Origin: Mesorhizobium sp. M2D.F.Ca.ET.226.01.1.1
GTDB lineage: Bacteria > Pseudomonadota > Alphaproteobacteria > Rhizobiales > Rhizobiaceae
Length of the DNA stretch: 64,000 nt
Direction of reading: 5' to 3'
Assembly (NCBI RefSeq): GCF_004022705.2
Contig: NZ_RZOY02000017.1
Location: 26,960-90,959, forward strand
Part shown: in pieces, positions 51,883 through 61,695 of the stretch
Layout: every line of letters begins with the position of its first letter
Position numbering within the stretch: position 1 is the first letter of the stretch
The notes under the pieces: model-generated
Seen by the model: the letters and a program-made list of their open reading frames with translations, nothing else
Database searches by the model: none
What the model was told of the DNA's origin: nothing
Made by a program: the position numbers and the translations under genes

Positions 51883-52015
51883 GGCGGCATCCTGCCGGAA
51901 ATGGCATCTTGGCGGAAATATAGAGCGACGGGTCTTGCTGGCAGCGCCAGGTTCGAAGCCAGCTCTGGTTTCGGCTTTCGGACGACCTTCGCCACCTGGA
52001 CCGCGAAGGCGCTTT

Positions 52016-52059
52016 ACTCTCCGAGATTCCTCTTGAGACTCTCCGAGATTCCTCTTGAG
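52016..52059. repeat. 22-bp tandem direct repeat, two exact copies
   Basis: ACTCTCCGAGATTCC-type unit of 22 bp at 52016-52037 and 52038-52059, identical. It is 53 bp upstream of the DUF2569 gene, in its promoter region. Confidence 0.9.
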
Positions 52060-52111
52060 TTGAGATTGAAATCTGCTACAACCCAGAAGGGCATCTTGGG
52101 GGAGGGGTTGG

Positions 52112-52675
52112 ATGCAATTTTCCATCTGGCATTGGGCAATCGTGCTGCTGCTGGTCGGCGTGCCTGTTTTCTTTGCCGTCCGCTCGGCGGCCGGGCCGTC
52201 GCAGAATCCAGGCGACTTGGTGGGATTTGGAGGCTGGTTGATGCTGCTGGCAATCGGCCAGACCTTGGCGCCCTTCCGCACGATGGCCGAGCTGTTTTCC
52301 TCGAGCGAGGGTTACCGGCAGCTCATGACGCTGCCCAATGGCCCTTTGGCCGTCTGTGGCGAAATCGTGCTGTTGCTGGGGTTTACACTGCTGCAATTGG
52401 TTGTTCTCGTTGCAATGCTGCGGCGGAGCCCTCGTTTCAAACAGCTATTCCTGTGCCAGTGGATCGCGATCCCATTTGTGTTCGCGCTCGACGCTGTTTG
52501 GACCTCAACGATTCTAGGCGCACCAATCAGCCAAGTTCTCGCGGGAGATGCGCTGGCAGCACCTATCGCCGGATTTGTTCTGACCGGGATCTGGGTTGCC
52601 TATGTGTTCAAGTCAGTGAGGGTAAGGAATACCTTTACCCGAGCGGCAACCAGCGAGGTTGCAACGGCCTCGTAG
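52112..52675 (+). CDS. DUF2569-family membrane protein
   Basis: 187 residues with about five hydrophobic stretches (7-24, 38-55, 80-100, 113-127, 150-165). GFGGWLMLLAIGQTLAPFR and the ending YVFKSVRVRNTFTR fit DUF2569. Function unknown. GGGGGAGGGG precedes the ATG. The base composition is less GC-rich than the neighbours. Twin 22-bp repeats lie in the promoter region. Confidence 0.82.
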   Translation: MQFSIWHWAIVLLLVGVPVFFAVRSAAGPSQNPGDLVGFGGWLMLLAIGQTLAPFRTMAELFSSSEGYRQLMTLPNGPLAVCGEIVLLLGFTLLQLVVLVAMLRRSPRFKQLFLCQWIAIPFVFALDAVWTSTILGAPISQVLAGDALAAPIAGFVLTGIWVAYVFKSVRVRNTFTRAATSEVATAS

Positions 52676-52750
52676 CGAGGTCGCTTTGGTCCGTACGTAC
52701 GTCTAACGACCTTCTGGTGGCCTGCCATCCGAAGCTCGAAGAGCGAAGGA

Positions 52751-52826
52751 TGGTGCCCCCGGCAGGGATCGAACCCGCGACCTTCGGTTTACAAAACCGC
52801 TGCTCTACCAGCTGAGCTACAAGGGC
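52751..52826 (-). tRNA. tRNA-Thr (anticodon TGT)
   Basis: 76-nt cloverleaf on the minus strand: acceptor GCCCTTG (two G-U pairs) with CGGGGGC, D-arm AGCTCAGCTGGTAGAGC, loop TTTGTAA with anticodon TGT, TTCGATC T-loop and encoded CCA. It reads ACA (and ACG by wobble). Confidence 0.97.
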
Positions 52827-52976
52827 ACGGCGCTCCGGTAGCACATTTCGTGCGCCAGTAAAGACAAAACTCTGTTTGGGCTTGCTAATGGACGCCGTGG
52901 CTTGGCCGGCATGCTGAAAAGCGGCGCGTGGCTTCCTACATTCTGTCCAGGTGCAATTGCATCGAATGGGTGCCGC

Positions 52977-53144
52977 ATGATCAGATTCGTCATCATCCTG
53001 CCGCTCATCGTCGTGACCTGGCTTCTGCTGGTGAAGGTCGTCAGCGACCTGAAGAAAGCCAACATCGACTGGACCGGCGTCGCCACCATCGTCGGCTTCA
53101 TCGTGCTAGCCTTCTGGTTGAGGCACATCACGGGGATGGGGTGA
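52977..53144 (+). CDS. Small membrane protein
   Basis: 55 residues with two hydrophobic helices (about 2-18 and 34-50) joined by SDLKKANIDWTG. No named family known to me, but it looks like conserved small membrane proteins of rhizobia. ATG 52977 starts the first helix; an earlier in-frame start (52902) adds a Cys-containing, non-hydrophobic segment. It ends just before a large hairpin repeat. Confidence 0.6.
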   Translation: MIRFVIILPLIVVTWLLLVKVVSDLKKANIDWTGVATIVGFIVLAFWLRHITGMG

Positions 53145-53148
53145 GGGA

Positions 53149-53221
53149 GTGAATGGTAAATAGTGAATGGTGAATGGCGGCGCCCTCCGGACCGTTCACC
53201 ATTCACCATTTTACCATTCAC
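53149..53221. repeat. Large inverted repeat with iterated arms (GTGAATGG)
   Basis: Arm 1 (53149-53177) carries repeats of GTGAATGGT; arm 2 (53192-53221) carries the complementary ACCATTCAC units; a 14-base loop lies between. Arms are nearly complementary over about 29 nt. It is in the gap before the BA14K gene. Confidence 0.8.
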
Positions 53222-53373
53222 CCAACCCTTCGAACCTTTTGCCGCCTCTTTAGGCGAGCGGTTTTCAGGCCCTCGAAAAATCTCAAAAAATCTTCGAACC
53301 TTTTTTCGAGCCACGACGACCCATGATCAAGAGGCGGATGGTTCGCCTCTCCAACGAAACCCAGGAGATCGTC

Positions 53374-53688
53374 ATGTTCAAGCGCACCATCGTTTCCGGC
53401 CTCATCGCCACCACCGTCGCCGCCGGCTCGCTCGTCGGCACCGTCCAGCCCTCGGCTGCTCACAACCATCACAATCGCGAACTCGGCATCGGCATTGCCG
53501 CCGGCGTAGGCGGCTTCGTCCTCGGCAGCCTGCTCTCCCAGCAGCAGCCGCGCCCTGTCTATGTCGAGGAAGGCGGCTACGAAGGTTCCTGGCACGTTCG
53601 CCGCTGCATGGCCCGCTACGGCAGCTATGACCCGGATTCGAACACCTACATCGGCTATGACGGCTACCCGCACTATTGCCATCTGTAA
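53374..53688 (+). CDS. BA14K-family secreted protein
   Basis: 104 residues. Signal peptide about 1-29 (GLIATTVAAGSLVGTVQPSAA), then a glycine-rich membrane-like stretch (GIGIAAGVGGFVLGSLL) and the C-terminal BA14K motif CMARYGSYDPDSNTYIGYDG with two Cys. The Brucella 14-kDa protein is immunoreactive and lectin-like; here the role is inferred only. CCAGGAG precedes ATG 53374. Confidence 0.9.
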   Translation: MFKRTIVSGLIATTVAAGSLVGTVQPSAAHNHHNRELGIGIAAGVGGFVLGSLLSQQQPRPVYVEEGGYEGSWHVRRCMARYGSYDPDSNTYIGYDGYPHYCHL

Positions 53689-53706
53689 GAGAAGGGCGGG
53701 CCAGGA

Positions 53707-53735
53707 AAGAGGGGCTGCACGCAGCCCCTCTTCTT
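53707..53735 (+). terminator. Terminator of the BA14K gene
   Basis: AAGAGGGGCTGC (53707-53718) pairs with GCAGCCCCTCTT (53721-53732), followed by CTTGCG. Clear stem, modest T tract. Confidence 0.75.
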
Positions 53736-53812
53736 GCGTTTGAGCGCTCCGCCGGATTGGCTCGATCTGAAGCGGAAAAATCTTCCGTCAAATCTAAAGA
53801 TTAGGCCTCGGA

Positions 53813-54217
53813 CTAAGTCTCGGGCATCGCCAATCCCGCCATGCGGCAGGTGCCGCCGACAGAGGTGTCGTCTATGGCCACCAGCTCGAAGCTGTTTCCG
53901 GCATCGGGGTAGATCTTGCCGATGAAAGGTTCGTTGCCAGCGGGAGCGCCCTTGTCCTCGACATAACCGCACACGACGATCTCATGGCGGCCGCTCTTTG
54001 TGCGTTCTCCGGCAAGCATTGGTCCAAACTTGGCGGCGATAGGGTTCTTCAAATGCTGGCGGACGCCGACGGTGATGATCTCCTCCAGGGCCAGCGAAAT
54101 CGGAATGGGGTCGACAAGTGTGTTGCCGCTGGGGTTGCCGCCGGGCGCGGGCGACGGCGCCGCCGCCACGCATCCGCAAAGTGAAGCGGCGGATAGAAGG
54201 TAAACAGTTTTCCGCAT
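53813..54217 (-). CDS. Putative lipoprotein, unknown function
   Basis: 134 residues. Leader MRKTVYLLSAASLCGC resembles a lipobox (Cys at about 16). A Pro/Gly-rich linker and a folded C-terminal half with VVCGYVEDKG and CRMAG (possible disulfide) follow. No family recognised. ATG 54217 gives the leader; the longer frame to 54307 lacks one. Confidence 0.7.
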   Translation of the reverse strand: MRKTVYLLSAASLCGCVAAAPSPAPGGNPSGNTLVDPIPISLALEEIITVGVRQHLKNPIAAKFGPMLAGERTKSGRHEIVVCGYVEDKGAPAGNEPFIGKIYPDAGNSFELVAIDDTSVGGTCRMAGLAMPET

Positions 54218-54373
54218 CCGTGCCCTTTCGCATGCATCCCGACGCCCCGGCAAGACGGTCCAGTCCGCGGTCCGGCCTGCTGTGTCCGGTCGGCTCCTGC
54301 CAGGCAACCAGCGATGTACAGCGATTTTGCAAGCGTTTAGTCTGGCTTTGACGCCAAGCGAGGGGAGGGTGGC

Positions 54374-54733
54374 ATGGACGAGCAGGATCGCAAGGAAGAA
54401 CGGGTCGAACCGGTTTTCCGCAACGGCACCATCACCATCGTCGGGATCCTGCTTGCGTTTTCGCTAGGCTTCATCACGCATTGGGCGGCCAACCCGATCC
54501 CGTGGCAGACCTACCATCTGATTGCCGTCCTGCCGATCCTGGTAGGTATTGCGCTGCAGATCCGGGCGCTTGCCATTCTGCTCGACATCAAATCCCTGCA
54601 GCGAAGCATTCATGATCGTGCCAGTCGGATATTCATCGCCGGCCTCATCTTGGCGGCCTGCGGCGTCGGGCTGGCGATCCTTCTCGATTTCTTCGACATC
54701 GCGGGCAAGAGCGCCTTGCCTGGCGCATCCTAG
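54374..54733 (+). CDS. Small membrane protein, unknown function
   Basis: 119 residues with three membrane helices (about 19-37, 49-72, 88-108). Short charged N-terminus (MDEQDRKEERVEPVF). No family recognised. GGGAGGG precedes the ATG. Its stop is immediately next to the stop of the convergent IclR gene, with no base between. Confidence 0.7.
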   Translation: MDEQDRKEERVEPVFRNGTITIVGILLAFSLGFITHWAANPIPWQTYHLIAVLPILVGIALQIRALAILLDIKSLQRSIHDRASRIFIAGLILAACGVGLAILLDFFDIAGKSALPGAS

Positions 54734-55564
54734 TCAATACGCTTTCACGCCGCCGATCATCTTCGTTACCGCGGCCGCAGCGTCGCGCACCAGCGGGCCG
54801 ATCTCGGCCAGCCTCTCGGGCGTGACCCGCACCGTCGGGCCCGACACCGAAACGCCGCCGATCGGCTCGCCATATTCGTCGAAGATGGCGGCGGCCACGC
54901 AGCGCATGCCGGGGTGACGTTCCTCATCGTCGACCGACCAGCCGCGATGCTTGATCGTGGCGAGGTCATGGGCGAGCGCGGAAATGTCGGAGAGTGTCTT
55001 GTCGGTATAGCGCTGCAGGCCGGCCTTGCGCAGGATGGCGGCGACCCGTTCCGGCTCGAGATGCGCCAGCACCGCCTTGCCGATGCCGGAAGCGTGGAAA
55101 GGGCTGCGCGTGCCTGGGCGAAAGAAAGCGCGGATCGCCTGGTGCGTCTCGACCTGGTTGACGAAAACCACGCAATCATCCTCGGCGACGCCGAGATTGG
55201 CCGTTTCGCCAGTCTTTTCCATCAATTCCTGCATGACGATGCGAGCCCGGTCGACGAGCTTGCGCCGGCGCAGGAAAGCTGAGCCCATACGGTAAGTCTC
55301 GACGCCGACCGACCAGAGTTGGTCGGTCGTGTCGAACTCGACCATGCCGTGATTCTCCAGCGTCGTCAGCATACGATAGGCGGTGGAGGCGGCGATGCCG
55401 CTTTGCGCGGCGATTTCGCTGAGCGACAGGCCGCTGGCCTCGGCGACGATCGCGAGAATCCGCAGCGCCCGGTCGAGCGATTGCACCGAGGCCGCTTCGG
55501 AGGGTCCGTTGAAGGCGCGCGGCCGGCCGCGCTGGCGTTTTTCCGTCGTTTCCATAAGCGGCAT
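54734..55564 (-). CDS. IclR-family transcriptional regulator
   Basis: 276 residues. Winged HTH about 24-80 (SLDRALRILAIVAEASGLSLSEIAAQSGIAASTAYRMLTTLE) and the effector-binding domain (about 100-270). It is divergent from gcl-hyi-glxR, so it is the likely glyoxylate/allantoin-type repressor of that operon, like AllR in E. coli. Two ATGs (55564, 55555) are possible. The last 60 residues are conserved family core. Confidence 0.92.
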   Translation of the reverse strand: MPLMETTEKRQRGRPRAFNGPSEAASVQSLDRALRILAIVAEASGLSLSEIAAQSGIAASTAYRMLTTLENHGMVEFDTTDQLWSVGVETYRMGSAFLRRRKLVDRARIVMQELMEKTGETANLGVAEDDCVVFVNQVETHQAIRAFFRPGTRSPFHASGIGKAVLAHLEPERVAAILRKAGLQRYTDKTLSDISALAHDLATIKHRGWSVDDEERHPGMRCVAAAIFDEYGEPIGGVSVSGPTVRVTPERLAEIGPLVRDAAAAVTKMIGGVKAY

Positions 55565-55590
55565 TCTCGCCGATTTGGTGTCAGATGCAA

Positions 55591-55679
55591 TGAAAAAGTT
55601 TTTCAGTGGTTGTCGAGGCCGATTTTGTGGAAAACGAAAAACGAAGTGAATTCAGTTAATAAGAGCCGTTTTCTAGAAA
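55591..55679. promoter_or_regulatory. gcl/iclR regulatory region with two palindromes
   Basis: TGAAAAAGTTTTTCA (55591-55605) has perfect 7-bp arms around a central G; TTTCTAGAAA (55670-55679) is a perfect palindrome. Both lie in an AT-rich 194-bp gap. They resemble IclR-type GAAA/TTTC operators; inferred. Confidence 0.5.
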
Positions 55680-55758
55680 TGAAAAAATATTCTGAAAAAA
55701 TTGAAAATTCGAAGACGCGCAGTCATTATCAAGCCAACCAACGAAATGGAGGCTTCCC

Positions 55759-57540
<1,782 letters not shown>

Positions 57541-57566
57541 GTCCGGCAGAAAGAAGGAGAAAAAGA

Positions 57567-58364
57567 ATGCCGCGTTTTTCAGCCAATCTTTCCATGCTCT
57601 TCGGCGAGCACGAGTTCCTCGATCGTTTCGATGCGGCTGCCCGCGCAGGCTTCAAGGGCGTCGAATATATCGGTCCCTATGATCACGCGCCAGACGTTGT
57701 CGCGGCGCGCCTGAAGAAGAACGGCTTGACCCAGGTTCTCTTCAACCTGCCGGTAGGCGACTGGGGCAAGGGCGAGCGCGGCATCGCCGTGCTGCCCGAT
57801 CGCGGGCCGGAGTTCCGGCAGGGCGTCGCCAAAGCGATCAACTATGCGCATGCGCTGGGCTGCGAGCAGGTCAACTGCCTTGCCGGCATCGCGCCGCAGG
57901 GCGCCGATCGCATGGTGTTGGAAAACGTCTTTGCCGAAAACCTGGCCTTCGCGGCGGAAAAACTGGAACAGGCCGGCATCAGGCTGCTGATCGAGCCGAT
58001 CAACACCCGCGACATCCCCGGCTTCTTCCTGAATTACTCCGACCAGGCCTTGGCGCTGATCGATCGTATCGGTTCGAAGAACCTGTTCCTGCAATACGAC
58101 ATCTACCACATGCAGATCATGGAGGGGGATCTCGCCCGTACCATCGAGGCGAACCTCGGCCGCATCGCGCATATCCAGCTTGCGGACAATCCCGGCCGTC
58201 ACGAGCCGGGGACGGGCGAGATCAACTATCCGTTCCTCTACGACCATATCGACCGGCAGGGCTACTCCGGCTGGATCGGCGCCGAATACAAGCCGAAAGC
58301 CGGCACGGAGGCTGGGCTGGGTTGGTTCCGCGAATTCGCCGGGCAAGGGAGCGCGGCGGCCTGA
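57567..58364 (+). CDS. hyi: Hydroxypyruvate isomerase
   Basis: 265 residues, xylose-isomerase-like TIM barrel. Family features: MPRFSANLSMLFGEHEFLDRFDAAA opening, LLIEPINTRDIPGFFL (metal Glu) and QYDIYHMQIMEGD (metal-site Asp/His). It interconverts hydroxypyruvate and tartronate semialdehyde. AAGGAG lies 8 bases before the ATG. 26 bp after gcl. Confidence 0.96.
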   Translation: MPRFSANLSMLFGEHEFLDRFDAAARAGFKGVEYIGPYDHAPDVVAARLKKNGLTQVLFNLPVGDWGKGERGIAVLPDRGPEFRQGVAKAINYAHALGCEQVNCLAGIAPQGADRMVLENVFAENLAFAAEKLEQAGIRLLIEPINTRDIPGFFLNYSDQALALIDRIGSKNLFLQYDIYHMQIMEGDLARTIEANLGRIAHIQLADNPGRHEPGTGEINYPFLYDHIDRQGYSGWIGAEYKPKAGTEAGLGWFREFAGQGSAAA

Positions 58365-58470
58365 GAGCTTCCTTCTCCCCGTCTCTATACGGGGTGAAGG
58401 TGCCGGCAGGCGGTGAGAGGGCGGCGTCTATCTCCGACAATTTCGAACAAAGACGTTCAGGAGCAAAACA

Positions 58471-59358
58471 ATGGAAACCATCGGCTTCATCGGCCTCGGC
58501 ATCATGGGCGCGCCGATGGCGGGGCATCTGCTGGACGCCGGCTATGCAGTCGTCGCCAGCGACCATCGCTCCAAACCCCCGGCCGATCTCGTCACCAAGG
58601 GGCTGAAGACCGTCACCGGCCACAATGCGGTCGCCGGGGCCGCCGACATCATCATCACCATGGTGCCGGACACGCCGCAGGTAGCCGACGTGCTGTTCGG
58701 CGAGAACGGCGTCGCTTCTGGTCTCTCCAAGGGCAAGCTCGTCGTCGACATGAGCTCGATCTCGCCAATCGCCACCAAGGAGTTCGCAAAAAAGATCAAC
58801 GATCTCGGCTGCGACTATCTCGATGCGCCGGTATCAGGGGGCGAGGTCGGCGCCAAGGCGGCCTCGCTCACCATCATGGTCGGTGGCCAGGACAAGGCCT
58901 TCGAGCGCGCCAGGCCGGTGTTCGAGAAGATGGGCAAGAACATCACGCTGGTTGGACCGAACAGCGTCGGCCAGACCACCAAGGTCGCCAACCAGATCGT
59001 CGTGGCGCTCACCATCGAAGCCGTCGGCGAAGCCCTGGTTTTCGCCTCGAAGGCCGGCGCCGATCCTGCAAAAGTCAGGCAGGCGCTGATGGGCGGGCTC
59101 GCCGCCTCGCGCATCCTCGAAGTGCATGGCGAGCGCATGATCAAGCGCACTTTTGCGCCGGGCTTCCGCATCGAATTGCACCAGAAGGACCTCAACCTGG
59201 CGCTCGAAGGCGCGAAGGCGCTCGGCGTCTCGCTGCCCAACACCTCGACCACGCAGCAGCTGTTCAATTCCTGCGCCGCCAATGGCGGTGCCAAGGAGGA
59301 TCACTCGGCGCTGGTCAGGGCGCTGGAGCGGATGGCAGGGCATAATTTAGGGGAGTAA
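58471..59358 (+). CDS. glxR: 2-hydroxy-3-oxopropionate reductase (tartronate semialdehyde reductase)
   Basis: 295 residues, beta-hydroxyacid dehydrogenase family. NAD(P) loop GFIGLGIMGAPMAGHLL, substrate loop DAPVSGGEVGAKAASLTIM, and catalytic Lys in TTKVANQIVVALTIEA. It reduces tartronate semialdehyde to D-glycerate. The last codons lie inside an iterated inverted repeat. Glycerate kinase, needed to finish the route, is not in the window. Confidence 0.96.
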   Translation: METIGFIGLGIMGAPMAGHLLDAGYAVVASDHRSKPPADLVTKGLKTVTGHNAVAGAADIIITMVPDTPQVADVLFGENGVASGLSKGKLVVDMSSISPIATKEFAKKINDLGCDYLDAPVSGGEVGAKAASLTIMVGGQDKAFERARPVFEKMGKNITLVGPNSVGQTTKVANQIVVALTIEAVGEALVFASKAGADPAKVRQALMGGLAASRILEVHGERMIKRTFAPGFRIELHQKDLNLALEGAKALGVSLPNTSTTQQLFNSCAANGGAKEDHSALVRALERMAGHNLGE

Positions 59359-59442
59359 GGGAGTAGGGCAGTAAGGGAGTAGGGAAGGCTTGCTGCGGCT
59401 GACCATCCCCTACTGCCCTATTCCCCTACTCCCTTACCCAAA
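59348..59442. repeat. Large inverted repeat with iterated arms (GGGAGTAGGGCAGTAA)
   Basis: Arm 1 (about 59348-59386) has repeats of GGGAGTA(A)GGG; arm 2 (about 59405-59440) has the complementary CCCTACT units. The arms carry the stop codons of both convergent genes: glxR ends in GGG GAG TAA and rlmB ends GGA GTA GGG GAA TAG on the other strand. Confidence 0.85.
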
Positions 59443-60287
59443 AACTTCTTCGCCGCGTAAAGGCTCACCGCCGCCGCATTCGACACGTTGAGCGAGTGGA
59501 TGGCGCCGGGCATGTCGAGGCGGGCAAGCGCGGTCACCGTCTCGCGCGTCTTCTGGCGCAGGCCCTTGCCCTCGGCGCCGAGCACCAGTGCGATCTTTGC
59601 GCCGTCGAAGGTCTTTTCCAGCTCGACCGGCCCTTCGGAATCGAGCCCGATGGTCTGGAATCCGGCCTCATGCAGTTGACCCAGCGCATCGGCGAGGCTC
59701 TTCACCTCGATCTGATCGATGTGTTCCAGCGCGCCGGACGCGGATTTGGCCAGCACCCCCGATTCCTGCGGGCTGTGCCGCGCCGTGGTGATCAGCGCGC
59801 CGGCGCCGAAAGCGACCGCCGAGCGCAGGATCGCGCCGACATTGTGGGGGTCCGTCACCTGGTCGAGCACCAGCACCAGCCTTGTGTCGCCGAGCGCGTC
59901 GAGACGCTTCGGCTTGAGCGGTTCGGCCTCGATCAGCGCGCCCTGATGCACTGCGTCCGAGCCGGTGATCCGGTCGATATCCTTCGGCTCGACCATCTCG
60001 GCCTTGAAGGGCAGGGCGGCAAGATCGCCGATCGAAAGCCGCTCGGCGGCGTTGCGGGTCACCAGCATCTTTTTGATCTTGCGCCGCGGATTGTCGAGCG
60101 CGGCCCGCACCGTGTGCAGGCCGTAAAGCCGCACCAACCCGTCGCCCGGCGCTTCGCCCGGCGGTACCGGCTGGCGCGGCCGGAACGCCGGCGGCCCGCC
60201 CGCCTTCTGATCGCGATGGGCGCGCCGCAGCTTGGCGTAATGGGTGTCCTTGCGCGTGCCCAGCTTGTTGCTTTTTTCGTCGCTCAT
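59418..60287 (-). CDS. rlmB: 23S rRNA (guanosine-2'-O-)-methyltransferase RlmB
   Basis: 289 residues. After a basic N-terminus comes the TrmH-like N-domain and the SPOUT fold with NVGAILRSAVAFGAGALI, EGKGLRQKTRE and GAIHSLNVSNAAAVSLY, the three SPOUT motifs. It methylates G2251 of 23S rRNA. The last six residues (GKGVGE) are encoded by a repeat arm, so the C-terminal end may be recent. ATG 60287 gives MSDEKSNKLG; a longer frame is not supported. Confidence 0.95.
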   Translation of the reverse strand: MSDEKSNKLGTRKDTHYAKLRRAHRDQKAGGPPAFRPRQPVPPGEAPGDGLVRLYGLHTVRAALDNPRRKIKKMLVTRNAAERLSIGDLAALPFKAEMVEPKDIDRITGSDAVHQGALIEAEPLKPKRLDALGDTRLVLVLDQVTDPHNVGAILRSAVAFGAGALITTARHSPQESGVLAKSASGALEHIDQIEVKSLADALGQLHEAGFQTIGLDSEGPVELEKTFDGAKIALVLGAEGKGLRQKTRETVTALARLDMPGAIHSLNVSNAAAVSLYAAKKFLGKGVGE

Positions 60288-60486
60288 GCGGCCTCTATAG
60301 CGGCCCCGCCCGGCTAAGGATACGGCCTGCGGCAATGAATGCCGAACATCTTCGAAAAACCCTGGCCGCGCCGGTTGACACCCACCGGCCTTGCCGCCAT
60401 AAGGCGCTTCGCTGATTTCGGAGAAGATATTTACTCGGGCTCCGGATCGGCGAAAATGCCTCGTTGCATGGCTCCGGCGGCAGACT

Positions 60487-60571
60487 GGAGAGGTGCCCGA
60501 GTGGTTAAAGGGGACGGACTGTAAATCCGTTGGCTTAGCCTACGTTGGTTCGAATCCAACCCTCTCCACCA
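60487..60571 (+). tRNA. tRNA-Tyr (anticodon GTA)
   Basis: 85 nt with a long variable arm. Acceptor GGAGAGG / CCTCTCC, anticodon loop CTGTAAA in GGACTGTAAATCC, TTCGAAT T-loop, encoded CCA. Next to tRNA-Gly. Confidence 0.97.
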
Positions 60572-60607
60572 CTGCCGGCCCGGAAGCCCTGAAACGAAAA
60601 GTCTCGG

Positions 60608-60635
60608 ACCGAAAAGTGCATGGCGCTTTTCGGGT
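60608..60635. repeat. Short palindromic repeat between the two tRNA genes
   Basis: ACCGAAAAGTGC (60608-60619) and GCGCTTTTCGGGT (60623-60635) are near complementary. It shares the CCGAAAAGTG core of the 21570 class. Confidence 0.6.
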
Positions 60636-60659
60636 GAATCCGGTACTTCAGTGTAAGGC

Positions 60660-60733
60660 GCGGGTATAGCTCAGTGGTAGAGCAGCAGCCTTCCAAGCTG
60701 AATATGCGGGTTCGATTCCCGCTACCCGCTCCA
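60660..60733 (+). tRNA. tRNA-Gly (anticodon TCC)
   Basis: 74 nt. Acceptor GCGGGTA / TACCCGC, D-arm AGCTCAGTGGTAGAGC, anticodon loop CTTCCAA with TCC, TTCGATT T-loop, encoded CCA. Confidence 0.97.
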
Positions 60734-60759
60734 GATTTTCTTGCTCGGATGCCCCAAGC

Positions 60760-60788
60760 AAAACGCCGCGCACCGTGGCGCGCGGCGT
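60760..60788 (-). terminator. Terminator of the YidB gene
   Basis: ACGCCGCGC (60763-60771) pairs with GCGCGGCGT (60780-60788). On the minus strand a TTTT run follows. Confidence 0.75.
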
Positions 60789-60805
60789 GTTCGATTGCCT
60801 TGCGC

Positions 60806-61261
60806 TCAGCTGTTGAAGGCTGAGGCGACCTGATGGTTCTGCGGGATCTGGCCGTTCGGCGTCAGCTTGTCGACGATGCCGGGCAGCGCAGTGGAGAGTT
60901 GCTGCAGCAGTTCCTGCTCGTTCATGCCGGCGCGCTGCGCGATCTCGCGGATCACTGCCGGTCCGAGCGCCGAGCCGAGGTCACCCGGATTGATCGGCTG
61001 GTTCTGGCCGGTGCCGACCCAGGAGTCGGCGACATTGCCCTGGCCGGCATCCTTCAGCTTGTCGAGCAGGCCGCCGAGCCCGCCGAGGAGGCCGCCATCG
61101 GCCGAAGCGCCGGTGTCGGCAGGAGTCGGCGCAGGAGCTTGCGGCGCGGCCGGTTCCTCGCTTCGGCCGCTCAGCATCTTGCCGACCAAAAGCGCGCCAA
61201 GCGCGATCATCAGGGGTTTGGTGATGTTGCCGCCCGGAACTGCATTGTCGAAAAGGCCCAT
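60806..61261 (-). CDS. YidB-family (DUF937) protein
   Basis: 151 residues. N-terminus MGLFDNAVPGGN, a hydrophobic segment KPLMIALGALLVGKM, an Ala/Pro linker (about 45-65), then the YidB core SWVGTGQNQPINPGDLGSAL and AQRAGMNEQELLQQLSTALPGIVDKLTPNG. Function unknown. ATG 61261 has AAGGAGAT just upstream. Divergent from the GlsB/YeaQ gene. Confidence 0.9.
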   Translation of the reverse strand: MGLFDNAVPGGNITKPLMIALGALLVGKMLSGRSEEPAAPQAPAPTPADTGASADGGLLGGLGGLLDKLKDAGQGNVADSWVGTGQNQPINPGDLGSALGPAVIREIAQRAGMNEQELLQQLSTALPGIVDKLTPNGQIPQNHQVASAFNS

Positions 61262-61389
61262 CGTGGATCTCCTTGTCCAACCAAGTCCGCCCGGCGCCAG
61301 AATGGCGCAAACAGGCGAAATTTCAAGCTGTCTTGAGCTTTTGACAATCATATGAACATGATGGATGGCGGGGGGATTTGGAGGGAATT

Positions 61390-61647
61390 ATGGGCATCAT
61401 CAGCTGGATCATTCTCGGCCTTGTCGCCGGCTTCATCGGCAGCAAGATCGTCAACAAGACCGGCCAGGGCATGATCATGGATATCGTGCTCGGCATTGTC
61501 GGCGCCGTCGTTGGCGGCGTCATCTTTAGTGCCTTCGGGTCGGCCGGCGTCACAGGCCTCAACATCTGGAGCCTGATCGTTGCCGTCATCGGTTCGGTCG
61601 TCGTGCTCTGGGCCTATCACCAGATCAGCGGCAAGCGGTCGCTGTAA
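61390..61647 (+). CDS. GlsB/YeaQ/YmgE-family stress-response membrane protein
   Basis: 85 residues with three hydrophobic stretches rich in Gly (GIISWIILGLVAGFIGSKIV, DIVLGIVGAVVGGVIFS, SLIVAVIGSVVVLWAY). This is the transglycosylase-associated protein family of general stress response. ATG 61390 follows TGGAGGG; a TTG at 61378 is less likely. Confidence 0.92.
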   Translation: MGIISWIILGLVAGFIGSKIVNKTGQGMIMDIVLGIVGAVVGGVIFSAFGSAGVTGLNIWSLIVAVIGSVVVLWAYHQISGKRSL

Positions 61648-61695
61648 AGCTATCGACGAGAAAGTCCGCGGCCCCGGCAGGCCGCGGGGCGATCA

